Shown here: positions 35,054 to 47,877 of the stretch, piece after piece
Position numbering within the stretch: the first letter of the stretch is position 1
Layout: each line of letters begins with the position of its first letter
Assembly (NCBI RefSeq): GCF_002878395.1
Contig: NW_025892544.1
Location: forward strand, 141,146-205,145
From: Capsicum annuum
Lineage: Eukaryota; Streptophyta; Magnoliopsida; Solanales; Solanaceae
Reading direction: 5' to 3'
DNA: 64,000 nucleotides
Translations under genes and position numbers: made by a program
The notes under the pieces: model-generated
What the model was told of the DNA's origin: nothing
The model's database searches: none
Seen by the model: only the letters and a program-made list of their open reading frames with translations

Positions 35054-38019
35054 ATGAATGCTTTGATTTGGAACATAACGTCAGTCAATACTCAGAAAGA
35101 ATTTACCAAGTTAATAACCTTACAAAGAAAGACATCAATTTTATTTCATAGAACTTATGGAACCCTTCCAAGAAAATCACAACATTGAAGAATATAGAAG
35201 AAAATTGGGCATGTAGCATGTAGTTTTGAATACGTCAGGGAAGATATGGGATTTCATGGATCCTAATATAGAATATAGTATGATTAAAGATGAAGAACAA
35301 TAGTTGTCTATGAAGTTAGAAAACTAACATGTAAGAATATCAGTGATGGTTACATTAGTATATGCTAAATGTTCTCAAAATAAAAGAACAATGTTATAGG
35401 ATTTTTCTAGCAGACATAGCATGTTCTATTCAAGAGCCTTGATTGATAGGAGGGGATTTTAACGTTATAAGGAGTGATGAAGAAAAGCTGGGAGGGCTAC
35501 CTTTTACTGTCAATGAAAGGCAAGATTTGAATTAGTGCATAAGCTTGTGCAATATGGAGAAATATGATTTCAAGGAAAGTAAGTATACATGGTGGAATGG
35601 AAGAACTAATGAAGAATACATTTTTAAATGATTAGATAGAATTTTTTTTAATGACAGAATGCAGGAGATTTTTCAAACAATAGAAGTAGAGCATTTGGTG
35701 AGGAGTGGTTCTAATCATTCCCCTTTATTTCTTCAAGTTAGAAAAAAGAATGGGCATATCCTTAGATCTTTCAAATTTCTCAATTTTTTGTTGAAGGAAG
35801 AATCATCTTTGGTGGTGATTAAGCAAAATTGGAAAACAGAGATAGAGGGCAATCCTTTCATTATATTTCAACAGAAGTTGAAATATATCAAATCTGCTCT
35901 TACAAGGTAGAGTAAAGAGAAATTTGGAAATATCTTTCAAGAAATTGTAACTCTGGAAGATATAATAAAGGTAAGGGAGAAGAAATTTGAAGAAGATCCA
36001 TCAGGAAAAAATAGAGAAAATCTATTTAGGTCTCAAGCTGCATTAAACATACATCTTAAAAGGAAAAAAGACTTTTAGAGGAAAAAAATAGGATTTTAAT
36101 GGTTTAAGGATGGTGAGAGGAATACTAAATTCTTCCATACAATTATCAAAGTAAGAAGGAGAAGGCTTAAAATAATAAGAATCCAAAATGATAAGGGGGA
36201 TTGGATGAAGGATTGGGAAGACATTACAGCTTCAGCTATTGAGTTCTTTCAGCAATAATTTACGAAGCATAATGATGCTAAAGATTTTTATTTACTATAA
36301 GAATTACCTTATTTGATAAGTGCAAAGCAAAATGAGAAAATCATAAGAATACCAACTTAAGAAAAATTTAAAGATGCTGTCATGGGACTGAACAGGAATA
36401 GTCTAGGAGGAACAGATAGAATGGAAGGTGCCTTTTACCAAGATGCATGGGAGATTATTGGGAAGGACATTCATAGAATAGTGATAGCTTTCTTTTGTGG
36501 ATTTTAAATCCCATGGTTCATTACTCATACTAATTTGGTATTGCAACCAAAAGACTTAGTGGTGAATACCTCTTCACACTTAAGACCTATTTCACTTAGT
36601 AATTTTGTGAATAAAATATTCTCAAGAATTATTCATGAGAGAATTAAGGGTTTACTACCACATATGATTTCACCATAATAAGCGGGATTTGTGAAAAGGA
36701 GAAGCATTGTTGAGAATATATTGGTGGTCTAGGAAATAATTTTAGATATAAGAAAAGAGGTAAGACTCCGAACATTGTTATTAAGCTAGATATGATGAAA
36801 GCTTATGAAAGGGTAGCATGGTTATTTCTTACCAAAGTAATGAGATAGTTAGGATTTTCTAAGATTGTAATATATATGGTATAAAGGCTCTTAGGGAATA
36901 ACTGGTATTCAATCTTGTTGAACGATTAATCTAAAGGATTCTTCAAATCCACAAGGGTCCTGAAACAAGGTGATCTACTATTACCTACTTTGTTCATGAT
37001 TGCAGCAGAGGTACTGTCCAGAAGTTTGAAGAATTTGATACAGATGAAAAAATTCAAGTTGTTTGGTATGTCAAGGGAAAGTCCTAAAATAAATCATCTA
37101 GCCTTTGCAGATGATATGATCATAATATGTAAAGTTGAGGTGGGAACCTTACAAATGGTTACAAAAGCTCTGGAAAGATATGAATAAGTATAAAGACAGA
37201 AGATCAATAAATAAAAAAGTGCAATTTATGTGCATAAAAGTGTCTCTAATGGAGTTGTGGTTATGGCAGAAGTGGTTACTAGAATATTGAGGAAGGAGTT
37301 CCCTTTTACTTATCTAGGTTGTCCAATTTTTTATATGAGAAATAAAAAGGATTGTTATCATCATATCATGAATAAAATAAGTGGTAAGTTACAGAGGTAG
37401 TAAGGAAGGCTTCTATCATTTGGAGGAAGAGCAATTTTGATTAAGCATATCCTTCAAAGCATTACTATGCACTGTTTATCAGTAATGAATCCTTATTTTA
37501 ATATGATGATACAATTTAGAGAGTACTAGCTTAATTCTTTTGGAGTAGCAATATAGGGTAAAGAGGGAGGCATTGGGTTAACTGGCAAACAATATGTTTA
37601 CCTGAAGAAGAAGAAGGATGGGGTTTTAGAAAAGTAACAGATATCTCTATGGCCCTTTTTTGTAAATTATGGTGGAATTTCAAAACTATAAAATTAATCT
37701 AGAGTAGCTACATGTTTAATAAATATTGTAAAAAGAAACATCCTAAGTTGGTCATATGGAGAAAGGGTGCAGGTGGATCTCAGGTATGGAAGAAAATATT
37801 AATAGCAAGGGATCTAGTAGAGCATTTGATTGTATGGCAAATCAAGAAAGGGAATTCAAATATTTGGTTGGATAATTGGACATTACAAGGTGACTTATAC
37901 TCAATCATGATGGACATTTCAGAGGATAAGGGGGGATGTCAGGTGGTTAGAGACTAAGCAGATAATGAAAGATGGAAAGATCAAGTAATTAAAGACATTT
38001 TTCCAGAAGATATAGCTGA
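35054..38019 (+). pseudogene. LINE1 ORF2, 5' part: endonuclease and reverse transcriptase, broken
   Basis: Starts at ATG 35054 (MNALIWNITSVNTQKEF), the usual L1 endonuclease opening. The endonuclease motif GGDFN is at 35449-35463. The late motif reads SNHSP at 35710-35721, where L1 enzymes have SDH, so a catalytic Asp has become Asn. RT blocks follow: GFVKRRSIVENILVV near 36690, and FADD at 37104-37115 with both aspartates kept. Stops and shifts are frequent, especially after 36300. The reading stops at the E3 insertion and resumes at 47878. Together these steps would nick the target and copy the RNA. Confidence 0.85.
38015..38019. other. E3 target-site duplication, left copy
   Basis: GCTGA precedes the 5' LTR and recurs exactly at 47873-47877. 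Confidence 0.95.
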
Positions 38020-40455
38020 TGTAACACCCTGTATTTCCCTAGCATAATCTAAGTCCCAATACGTGAGTATTCATATATGACATTTTTTAAACACTTATTA
38101 TTTTTTAATTTAGAGCTTGCCATTGCGTAGGAAATTCAATTAGATTTCCAACGATATAAAATTTGCCCAAATCCTATAACCAGAAAAGAAGTTATGGCGA
38201 TTTTAAGTTTAAGTCATTAAACACTGTTATATTAACCTTAAGCGTATCGCAGAGCAGGCCAATCTTCCATTTGGAAAATTTTAGTGAGGGTCTGCAATTC
38301 TGGCGCATCGCGCCATACGCCAACTTGACATTTGTCCATTTCCAGTGTCAAAGCACGATACCACCACATTGTGGTGAACTTCTAGGTCCCAATCAGTGAA
38401 GGACCATAATTTCCCCGTGTCACGCCACAAACTAGTTTCCCAGTTTTCCAATTCCAGTGCTACGATGCGATAGTACTACGTCGCACCAGCCTAAAAAATT
38501 GAGATTTTTAGTCCGTTCTGAGTTTTAATTCCAAGGGCTTTCAATTACATTTCCCTTAACCCAGTCAGCCCCAAACACGAAATTAAGTCCCTAATAACCT
38601 AATTCGGCATTATTCTAATCCATTTTCCCCCAAATTCAAAAACATTCTCTCTATTAGTAAAATACTAACCCTCAAGAATCAAGGTTAAATCTCAAGAACT
38701 CTCCATCAACTTTTCTAAATTCATCATCCCAGGTATGTTAAATGTTTATCCGTGGATCCCTTTTATCCATGGAGTCCAAGAATCCATTTTAATTACAAAT
38801 CTATCATATTTTCAAGTTAATTGATTTAAATTGTGATTTCACCCATGAATCTCCATGTACTATTGATTTTATACCAAGATTCAATGAAATTTTTGTTGTT
38901 ATCCAATCCTCCATGTTTTAATATTATTATTTACTAGATTAAACCATGATTTAATACTACTATGTCCAATTCATGTAATTTCTATAAGTTTCATGGCATT
39001 CCTATGATTGTTTTAAACCATGAACTACAAGTGCTTGATAAAATGCCTACAAGAGTGATGGATTTCAAAAGCCTTCATGCTTTGTCCCCTATGATTTAGT
39101 CTCTTTTCAGTATTGTTGTTTTGAGTCCTGGGGATATTGAATACCCAAAAATCATAGTTATTTATTAAATCTATTCTCAGTACATTATAGAATCGTCTTT
39201 AGATTATACTATGAGCATTATCAGAATAGTCAGATATCAGTCATTAAACTCAGAATAGTCTAGTATCTCAGTGTCTTTTAGTTGGAAGTAGGATTTAGTA
39301 CCGAGCGAGTACAGGGATGGAGGCTTCCCCGTTAGATAGGCAGAGTCGTTGGTAGCAGTCCCTAAACTCTAAAACTATGTAGGCAGCATAGGATATAAGT
39401 AGTCACCCATTAGATTAGGCTTGACTGTCTCGTAAGGGTCACCCGTCAGTTCAGACTTGACACCCTTAGTGCTTTGAACATTATATCAGTTAAGTGGATC
39501 CACACTGCCAATGTTAGTAGCCGTGGCACAGTATTAACACTCTTTCAACTGGGGTTACAGGTTGGACCCTGATTAGCTCAGATTAGAGCATGTCAGTTAG
39601 ATGATATCTCTCACATTCTCAGATACAGTCTCAGTTCAGTTATTCAATCTTAGTGTTGTTTAGCAAAAGCTACAGATGTCAATCTTTTTAGTATCTCAGT
39701 TTACAGACTTTATGCAGTTCTTGTTATATGCTTGGTCATGTATCCTCAGTGTCTATAGATTTTCATGTATCTTCAATATTTACATATTTTCATGCATACA
39801 CAGTATTTATAAGCTTCACATATTCTTGTACCTATGGATTTTATGTTCTCTACTCAATACCCTATGTTTTACATGTATAATTAGTTAGTAATTATTATTC
39901 CTATTCATGAAACCATGCATATTAACCTACCCCATTTAGCATACCAGTACATTCAAAGTACTGATCACATACCCTTTTTGTGCTATGATGTATCATATCA
40001 TAGGTGTTGATGCTCAATTCCCAGATTGTATTTAGTCCCTTAGATTATCAGCAGTACAGTAGCAGTGGTGAATCCTCATCATCCGAGGATAGATTATATT
40101 ACTTTATGTGTTTATCTCAGTAGTTAATAGAGTTAGTTGGGGGCCTATCCCATCACCTCTCAGTCAGCCAGTCTTAGAGGGTTTTCAGACATTTGAGTCA
40201 GTTATTCAGTATTTAGATTTCCAGTTGACATGTCAGTTTCCCAGTATTTTCTCAAATGTGGACAGTTATTTTCTATAGATTTATATTCCAGTATTGAATT
40301 TAGTTTTAAAACCTTATGACAATTTTAGTTATTCGTCTGTATTCATGATTATATTATTCAGTGCTCACAGCAGGTACCAGCTCATGGGTCAGCTTTTGGT
40401 CCCTCAGGACCATAAGCACCGTTTAACGACTAGGGTGTAGTCTCGGGTCGTTACA
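38020..40455 (+). repeat. E3 5' LTR
   Basis: Begins TGTAACACCCTG and ends GGTCGTTACA, followed by the primer site. A palindrome cluster lies at 38225-38500 (GGCGCATCGCGCC, ACCACATTGTGGT, CTACGATGCGATAGTACTACG). It is followed by a leader-like region and a GGTATGTT splice-donor-like step near 38732. It aligns with the 3' LTR throughout but has about 40 bp extra near 38460-38500 and a 17-bp extra repeat near 38745. Confidence 0.95.
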
Positions 40456-40459
40456 AACT

Positions 40460-40472
40460 TGGTATCAGAGCC
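40460..40472 (+). other. E3 primer-binding site (initiator Met tRNA)
   Basis: TGGTATCAGAGCC lies 4 bp inside the 5' LTR. It is the canonical complement of the plant initiator-Met tRNA 3' end, intact here. Confidence 0.95.
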
Positions 40473-40676
40473 TAAGTTTTAAAGTGTCCTAGAAAGTCTG
40501 AAAGTCACGTCTAGTAGAGTCTTGTGCATGGGTGTGTAGCGTACCATACTTATGGATAAGAGGCAGCAAGGTATTTAGGAAAAGTTTCCCTTTTTTCAGT
40601 ATTCATGTCATGCGATTGAGCATGAGCTCAAGTTAAATTCTTAGTCTAATCCGTTTCCTCCTTCCATTTACAGAAC

Positions 40677-41740
40677 ATGCCTCCCAAGAAGAACAGAAGA
40701 AGAATAGGAACTCAGCCAGCCCCTCAGCCTATCCAGGAAGATCCTCTAGACGAGTGGTTCTCTTATGCAGAATTCAAGGTTGTGTTCACTACTTTATCAA
40801 ACTCCGTAGAAGCACAAGATAAACTACCAACTACTATTTCGGTGAACCCAGTGGCCAATACTATTGTAACCAGAATTAGGGACTTCACCCGAATAAGTCC
40901 TCCTTTTTTCATGTGATCCAAGTCTGAAGAGGATCCATATGAATTCTTAGATATAGTTCAAAGGTAACAGATGCTATGGGGGTGACATCTAGTCAGAGTT
41001 CCAAGTTAGATGCCTATCAATTACAGGATGTAGACCAACTTGGTTCAAGCAATGGAAAGTTGATAGTGGTATTGATACATGGCATATAGAATAGGAAGAG
41101 TTTCCCATGGTTTTTTTGGACAGATTATTTCTATTGGATTTGACAGAGGCTAAGGTATTAGGATTTATTAATTTGAGTTAAGGTAACATAAAGTGTGAGG
41201 GAGTATTCTCTCAAGTTTACTCAATTAGCTAGATATGCTCCTCATGTGGTAGCTGACAGTAGGTCCAAGATGAGTAAGTTTGTGTCTAGTGTGGTCAAGG
41301 AGTGTAGGACCATAATACTGATTAGTGAGATGGACTTGTGTAGACTGATAGTACATGCTAAACAGATAGAGGCGCGGAATATTAAGAACATAGAGAGAGG
41401 AAACAAGAGAGCTAGGATGGGTAGTTTTAATTTCAATCGGCCAAAGTCAGAGGGTGGTGACCGTCCTCAATTTTATCAGAAGTCTTCAGCCCTAGTGCCC
41501 TCTTCAGCCACTGCCTCAGTACCTAAATTCTGAAATGACAATAGGGATAAGGCACCAGGATCTATGTCCTAGGTTAGTGTTAGCAGTGCTCATACCAATC
41601 TTTTATGTCAAAAATATGGCAGACACTATCAGGGTGAGTGTAGAGCAGGTAGTGATATGTTATTCGGGTATGGCAAGCCAGGCCATCAGATTTGGGAGTG
41701 TCGGGTAGTTGCTCAGAAATGTAGGTATGTGCACCAACAG
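40677..41740 (+). pseudogene. E3 gag with damaged zinc knuckles
   Basis: Starts at ATG 40677 (MPPKKNRRRIGTQPAPQP), the basic N-terminus usual for Tekay gag. A TGA at 40914 interrupts the FHGSKPDEDP-like block; a frameshift follows near 40965. The capsid C-terminal part is at 41195-41533 (YSLKFTQLARYAPHVVADSR, MSKFVSSVVKECRT). Two zinc knuckles follow at about 41600-41705: CQKYGRHYQGEC and GYGKPGHQIWEC. In both, expected cysteines are replaced by tyrosine, as in C1. Gag would form the particle, but this copy cannot. Confidence 0.8.
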
Positions 41741-41879
41741 GGCTAGTCCCATCAGTAGTCAGCTCCATCCGGTTGCCCAAATCAGCAGGGTGTCGCTTCC
41801 AGTGCCACTAGTGGTCAACGTTAAAACAGATTATATGCTCTTCAATCTCTCTAAGATTAGGAAAATTCTCCTGACATAG

Positions 41880-42232
41880 TTACTAGTACGTTGTAGGTCT
41901 TTCACTTACATGTTTATGCTTTACTAGACCCTAGAACTTCTCTTTCTTTTGTAACTCTATATATAGCTATAAATTTCAGAGTCAATCCCGAAACTCTAGA
42001 AGAGCCCTTTTTAGTGTCTACCCCAGTAGGTGTTTCCATTGTAGCCAGGTAGGTATATAGGAACTGTCCGATCATAATATCTCAAAAAGTTACCTCAGTT
42101 GATCTCGTAGAGTTAGAGATAATGGATTTTGATGTCATTCTCGGCATGGATTAGCTCCACTCATACTATGCCTTCATTGATTATAGAAATAGAATAGTTC
42201 TTTTTCAGTTTCCAAATAAACCAGTCCTTGAA
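41880..42232 (+). pseudogene. E3 aspartic protease, broken
   Basis: Reads VYALLDPRTSLSFVTLYIA with the catalytic Asp at 41927-41929. The family has Asp followed by Pro/Ser-Gly-Ser/Ala, and the Gly is Arg here. Later blocks are VNPETLEEPFLVSTPVG and VTSVDLVELEIMDFDVILGMD. Two in-frame TAGs stand where Trp codons are expected (next to VIVAR and after ILGMD). Confidence 0.75.
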
Positions 42233-43200
42233 TTGAGGGGTAGTACTACAACTGTTAAGGGTCAGTTGATTTCATACCTTATAGCCAGAAAGATGATATC
42301 TAAGGGGTGTGTCTACCATCTTGTGCGAGTTAAAGACTCTAGCTCAGAAACTCCTACTCTTGAGTCTATTCTAGTAGTACATGAATTCTCAGATATATTT
42401 CGTGAAGATCTTCTCAGAGTTCCTCCCAAAAGGGAGATAGACTTCGAAATAGATCTTCTTCTAGATACTCAGCCCATATTTATTCAGCCATACAGAATGG
42501 CTCCAGCTAAACTCAAAGAGTTAAGAGAACAGTTAAAGGATCTCCTAGATAGAGGATTCATCAGACCCAGCATCTCCCTGTGGGGTGCACCTGTATTATT
42601 CATACGTAAGAAGGATGGTTCTGTCAGAATTTTTATTAACTACCGCCAGTTGAAAAAGGTCACAGTCAAGAATAAATACCCACTTCCTAGAATCGATGAC
42701 TTGTTTGACCAACTTCAGGGCGCTAGTTACTTTTCCAAGATAGACCTCAGATCATGCTATCATCATCTTAGAGTCAGAGAACTTGACATTCCAAAGTATG
42801 GTCACTTCGAATTTCTAGTCATGTCCTTTGGTCTCATAAATGCCCCAATAACCTTCATGGACTTGATAAACCGAGTGTTCAAGTATTACTTGGATATGTT
42901 TGTCATAGTCTTCATTGATGTCATTCTTGTTTACTCCTATAACGAAAAAAATCATGTGGACCATTACAAGATAGTGTTACAAACTCTTAGACCCCATCAG
43001 TTGTTCGCTAAATTCAATAAGTGTGAATTCTAGCTAAGATCAATAGCTTTTCTTGGCCATATTATTTCTGGTGATAGCATTAGAGTTGATCCTCAAAAGA
43101 TTGAACCGATAAGAAAATGGCCTAGACCCATCTCTCTATCAGATATCAGGAGTTTCTTGGGTTTGGCTAGCTATTAATGATGGTTTATTGAAGGGTTTTA
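42233..43200 (+). pseudogene. E3 reverse transcriptase, active-site Asp changed
   Basis: The longest open stretch of the window (42233-43033, 266 codons) covers the RT fingers and palm: [73 protein letters not shown], then [11 protein letters not shown] with the first catalytic Asp. The [YF]xDD box at 42911-42922 reads FIDV: the second Asp has become Val, which removes a metal ligand. A TAG at 43031 replaces the Trp of the conserved CEFW, and the frame then continues LRSIAFLGHIIS. RT would copy element RNA into DNA. Despite its open length this copy would be inactive. Confidence 0.9.
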
Positions 43201-43239
43201 TTCTATTGCATCCCCTAAGTCCAGATTGACTCAGAAGAA

Positions 43240-43830
43240 ATTTAAGTTTTAATGGTCAGATTCTTGCAAGAAGAGTTTTCATGAGTTTAAGACTCGACTT
43301 ACCTTATCCCCTATTCTTACTCTACCATATGGTTTTGATGGGTTTGTTGTGTACTATGATGCATCCAGAGTAGGTTTGGGTTGTTTCCTCATGCAGAGAG
43401 GTAAGGTCATAGCCTACGTCTCCAGACAGCTTAAGCCTTATAAGAAGAATTATTCAACTCATGATCTTGAGCTGGTAGCAGTAGTATTCTCCTTAAAGAT
43501 TTAGAGGCATTACTTAGATAGGGTGCATATAGATGTGTTCACAAATCATAAAAGCCTCCAGTATGTGTTCTCTCAGAAAGATTTGAATTTACATCAGAGA
43601 AAGTGGTTACAATTATTAAAATATTATGATATGAGTGTTCTATATCATCTGGGCAAGGCCAATGTAGTGGCTGATGCTCTTAGTAGATTGTCTATGGGCA
43701 GTGTTGCTTATGTTGAGGATGGTAAAAAGAAGTTAGCTCAGGAAGTTCATCAGCTTGCCCAACTAGGTGTCCACTTAGTCAACTCAATAGAGGGTAGTTG
43801 TGGGTGCAGAGTAGCTCAGAATCATCTCTA
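43240..43830 (+). pseudogene. E3 RNase H, broken
   Basis: Blocks seen are [20 protein letters not shown] with the catalytic DAS at about 43358, [20 protein letters not shown], the [11 protein letters not shown] block ending in a TAG in place of Trp at 43502, then 43523-43831 with DVFTNHKSLQYVFSQKDLN and the tail VVADALSR. RNase H removes the RNA template. The only major defects are the in-frame stops, so the domain order is clear. Confidence 0.85.
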
Positions 43831-45268
43831 GTTTTTGAGGTGAAGGAAAAGTAGGATAGAGATCCCAGTCTAGTTAAGTTGAAAGAATTAGTCAAAGATC
43901 AGAAAGTAGAAATCTTCTCCCAAGGGGGAGATAGTGTGTTGCCCTGTTAGGGTATATTGTGTGTGCCTGGTGTAGATAATTTGAGGCAAAAAATTCTTAC
44001 AGAAGTGCATGGTGTACATTACTCTATTCATCCAGGGGCCACTAAGATATACCATAATTTATGGGAGATCTATTGGTGAAGTGGGATGAAAAGAGATATT
44101 TCAGAGTTTGTAGCTAAGTGCTCTATATGTCAGCAAGTTAAGATTGAGCACCAGAAGCCTAGTGGGTCCATATAGGAGTTCAGTATTCCCATGTGGAAAT
44201 GAGAGGAAGTGAACATAGATTTGTGATAGGTTTGTCTCGTACCCATCATCAGCATAATTCTATTTGGGTTATCGTAGATAGGATGTCCATATCAGTTCAT
44301 TTCTTTCCTGTCCATACCTCTTATTCAGCTAAGGACTATGCCAATTTCTATCTCAGAGAATTGGTTAGGTTAGATGTTATTCCCTTATCTATTATCTCCG
44401 ATAGAGGTACTCAATCTTCCTTTCACTTCTAGAAAGCATTCCAAATGGGTCTTGGTACCCAAGTTCATATCAGTACAACCTTCCACCCTCAAACAGATGG
44501 TCAAATAGAAAGGACCATTCAGACTCTTGAGGACATGCTGAGAGCATACGTTGTTTTCAAGGGTAGTTGGGATGACCATTTTCCTTTGATTGAATTCGCA
44601 TGCAATAACAGGTATCATTCTAGTACCCGTATGGCTCTATTTGAACCTCTCTATGGTAGGATATGTATATCTCCAATTGTTTGGTTTGAAGTAGGTGATG
44701 CTGCAGTAGTAGGGCCTAACTTGGTGTTCGATGCCTTAGTGAAGGTGCTGTTGATTTGAGAAAGGCTTAGGGCTGCCCACAGCCGACAAAAATTGTATGC
44801 AAATATGAGGAGAAAGGTCTCAAGTTTGAGGTTGGGGATTTTGTGTACTTTAAATTCTCTCCCATGAAGGGAGTGAAGAGATTCAGCAAGAAGGGGAAAC
44901 TCAGTTCCTGATATGTTGGTCCCTTCAGAATTCTCAATCGCTCTGAAAAGGTAGCTTACAAGCTTGAGTTGCCTTCAGATCTAGCCTTAGTACACCCAGT
45001 ATTCCATGCCTCATTATTGAAAAAGTGTGTTGGTGATCCAGTTGTAGTTGTTTTCTTAGAAAGTGTAGATATTCAAAACAGTCTTTCCTATGAGGAAGTT
45101 CCAGTCGAAATTCTTAATCATCAAGTATGTAGACTAAGGAACAAAGAAGTTCCATTAGTCAAGGTTCTTTGGTGGAATTAGTCCATTGAGGGAGACACTT
45201 GGAAAGCAGAAGTAGATATATAGACCAAGTACCCACATCTTTTCTCCGCGAATACAGATTCAATATAA
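43831..45268 (+). pseudogene. E3 integrase with C-terminal chromodomain, broken
   Basis: The zinc-binding part at about 44008-44140 reads HGVHYSIHPGATKIYHNLWE, then FVAKCSICQQVK. Core pieces at 44193-44432 include WVIVDRMSISVHFFPV and LSIISDRGTQ (second catalytic Asp); 44445-44759 has HISTTFHPQTDGQIERTIQT with the catalytic Glu. The C-terminus at 44969-45268 reads VHPVFHASLLKKCVGDP and the chromodomain-type VEILNHQVCRLRNKEVPLVK, ending at a TAA at 45266. Chromodomains steer such elements to heterochromatin. Several frameshifts and TAG-for-Trp changes are present (for example at about 44080 and 45180). Confidence 0.85.
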
Positions 45269-45453
45269 GGTACCAGTCTTCTTAAGATTTTTCTCTATCA
45301 TGCTCAGTTTCAGCCGCACATCATGTTCATGTCAGTCGCGCATTCATGAATTAGTTCAGTCATGCATTCCATGCATCAGACATGCATATTTAGTATGTAA
45401 GTTTAGTCCATCAGTTTCTTCATCTTAACCAGTTTCATTCGGGGACGAATGAT

Positions 45454-45467
45454 CCCAAGGGGGAGAT
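45454..45467 (+). other. E3 polypurine tract
   Basis: CCCAAGGGGGAGAT sits 2 bp before the 3' LTR, preceded by the family hallmark TTCGGGGACGAATGATC. E4 has the same arrangement in reverse at 63640-63655. Confidence 0.85.
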
Positions 45468-45469
45468 AT

Positions 45470-47872
45470 TATAACACCCCATATTTCTCTAGCATAATCT
45501 AAGTCCCAATACGTGAGTATTTGTATATGAAATTTTTGAAAAACTCATTATTTTTCAGTTTAGAGTCTGCCATTGCGTAGGAAATTTAATTCTCTTTCCA
45601 ATGATATAAGATTTTCCTAAATCCAATAATCGGGTAAGACGTTATGGCGATTTTAAGTTTAAGTCGTTAAGCACCGTCATTTTAACCTTAAGCTCATCGC
45701 GGAGCAGGACAATCTCCCATTTGGAAAATTCCAGTGAGGGTCCACGATTCTGGCATATTGCGCCATAGGCCAACTTGACATTTGTACATTTCCAGTGTTG
45801 AAGCGCGATACCACCACGTCGTGCTAAACTTCCAGGTCCCAATTAGTGAAGGAATATGAATTCCCCACGTTACACCATAGATCAGTTTCCCAGTTTTTCG
45901 ATAAATTTAGGATTTTCAGTCTGTTCTGAGTTTTAATTCCAAGGTTTTTTAAGTACTTTTTCCTTAACCCAGTCATCCCTAAATACGAAATTAAGTCCCT
46001 AATAACCTAATTCGGCATTATTCTAATCAATTTTTCCCCAAAATCAAGAACATTCTCTCAATTAGCAAAACCCTAACCCTCAAGAATCAAGGTCAAATCT
46101 TAATAACTCTCCATCAATACTTTCAAATTCATCATCCAGGTATGTTAGATGTTCATCCATGGAGTCCAAGTATCCATTTTAATTACAAATCTATCATCTT
46201 TTCAAGCTAATTGATTTAAATTGTGATTTCACCCATGAATCTCCATGTACTATTGATTCTATACCATGATTCAATGAAATTTTTGTTGTTATCCAATCCT
46301 CCATGTTTTAATATTATTATTTACTGGATCAAACCATGATTTAATACTATTATGTCAAATTTATGCTATTTATATAAGTTTCATGACATTCCTATGATTG
46401 TTTTAAATCATGAACTACAAGTGTTTGATAAAATATGTACAACAGTGATGGATTTAATAAAAGCCTTCATGTTTTGTCCCCCAAAATTTAGTGTCTTTTC
46501 AGTATTGTTTTTTTGAGTCCTGGGGGTATTAAATACCCGAAAACCATAGATTTTTATTAAATCTAGTCTCAGTACATTACAGAATAGTCTTTAGATTATA
46601 CTATAAGCATTATCAGAATAGTCAGATATCAGTCATTAAACTCAAAATAGTCTAGTATCTCAGTGTCTTTCAGTTGGGAGTAGGATTTAGTACCGAGTGA
46701 GTGTAGGGATAGAGGATTCCCCATTAGATAGGTAGAGTCATTAATAGCAGTCCCTATACTTCAGAACTACGTAGCCAGTGTAGGACATGCATAGTCACCC
46801 ATCAGATTAGGCTTGACTATCTCGCAGGGGTCAGCCATCAGTTCAGGATTGACACCCTTAGTTCTTTGGACATTATATCAGTTTAGTGGATCCACACAAC
46901 CAATGTTAGTACCTGTGGCAAGGTATTAACACCCATCCAACTGAGGTTACAAGTTAGACCTCAATTAGCTCAGATTGGGGCATGTCGGTAAGATGATAAC
47001 TCCCACAGTCTCAGATACATCCTCAGTCATAGTCCCAATTTTGTTATTCAGTCTTAGTGTTGTTTGGCCAAAGCATACAGATATCAGTCATTTCAGTATC
47101 TTAGTTTACAGACTTTACTCAGTTCTTGTTATATGTTTTCTCATGCATCCTCAGTGTCTATAGATTTTCATGTGTCTTCAGTATTTACAGATTTTTATGA
47201 ATACACAGTATTTATATGCTTCACATATTTTAGTACCTATGAATTTCATGTTCTCTACTCAGTACCCTATCTTTTACATGCATAATTAGTTAGTAATTAT
47301 TATTTCTATTCACGAAACCATGTATATCAGCCTACCTCATTTGGCTTACCAGTATATTCAAATTACTGATCGCATACCTTTATTTTGCGCTCTGCTGTTT
47401 CATTCATAGGTGTTGATGCTCAGTTCCCAGATCGCACTTAGTCCCTCAGATTATCAGTAGTACAGTAGCAGTGGTGAGTCTTCATCATCCGAGGACAGAT
47501 TATATTACTTTATGTTTTTATCTCAGTAGTTAATAGAGTTAGTTGGGGACCTGTCCCATCAACTTTCATTCAGTCAGTCTTAGAGGCTTTTCAAATATTT
47601 GAGTTAATTATTCAGTATTCAGATTTCCAATTGACATATCAGTTTTCCAATATTTTATCAGATGTGGACAGTTATTTTCTATAGATTTAAATTCTAGTAT
47701 TAAATTCAGTTATTAAAACCTTATGGCAATTTCAATTATTCTTCTACATTTATGATTATATTATTCACTGCTCATAGCAGGTACCAGCTCATAGGTTAGC
47801 TTATGGTCCCTCGGAACTATAAGCACCATGTAACGACTAGTGGGTAGTCTCAGGTCGTTACAGCTGACCACA
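45470..47872 (+). repeat. E3 3' LTR
   Basis: 2,403 bp aligned with 38020-40455. Its first bases read TATAACACCCC where the 5' copy has TGTAACACCC, a G-to-A loss of the terminal TG. About 40 bp of the palindrome cluster seen in the 5' LTR is missing near 45898. Ends GGTCGTTACA then GCTGA. Many scattered substitutions show that the insertion is old. Confidence 0.95.
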
Positions 47873-47877
47873 TTCTG
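47873..47877. other. E3 target-site duplication, right copy
   Basis: GCTGA, identical to 38015-38019; the LINE1 ORF2 reading resumes immediately after. Confidence 0.95.

Larger units (their letters stand above)
38020..47872 (+). mobile_element. Chromodomain Ty3/gypsy retrotransposon E3 (Tekay/Del-like), complete structure
   Basis: 9,853 bp with LTRs of 2,436 and 2,403 bp, ends TGTAACACCC...GTTACA, an initiator-Met primer site, gag, protease, RT, RNase H, integrase with chromodomain, a polypurine tract (CCCAAGGGGGAGAT) and a perfect GCTGA target duplication. The C-terminal block VEILNHQVCRLRNKEVPLVK and the tail KYPHLFS are typical of Tekay/Del elements. The structure is complete but the coding is not: stops, frameshifts and a lost RT aspartate. 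It inserted into LINE1 ORF2 in the same orientation. Confidence 0.95.

Noticed and set aside
42233..43033. A functional reverse transcriptase gene
   Set aside because: Open for 266 codons, but the catalytic box is FIDV, the upstream protease and downstream RNase H are cut by stops, and a TAG replaces a conserved Trp.
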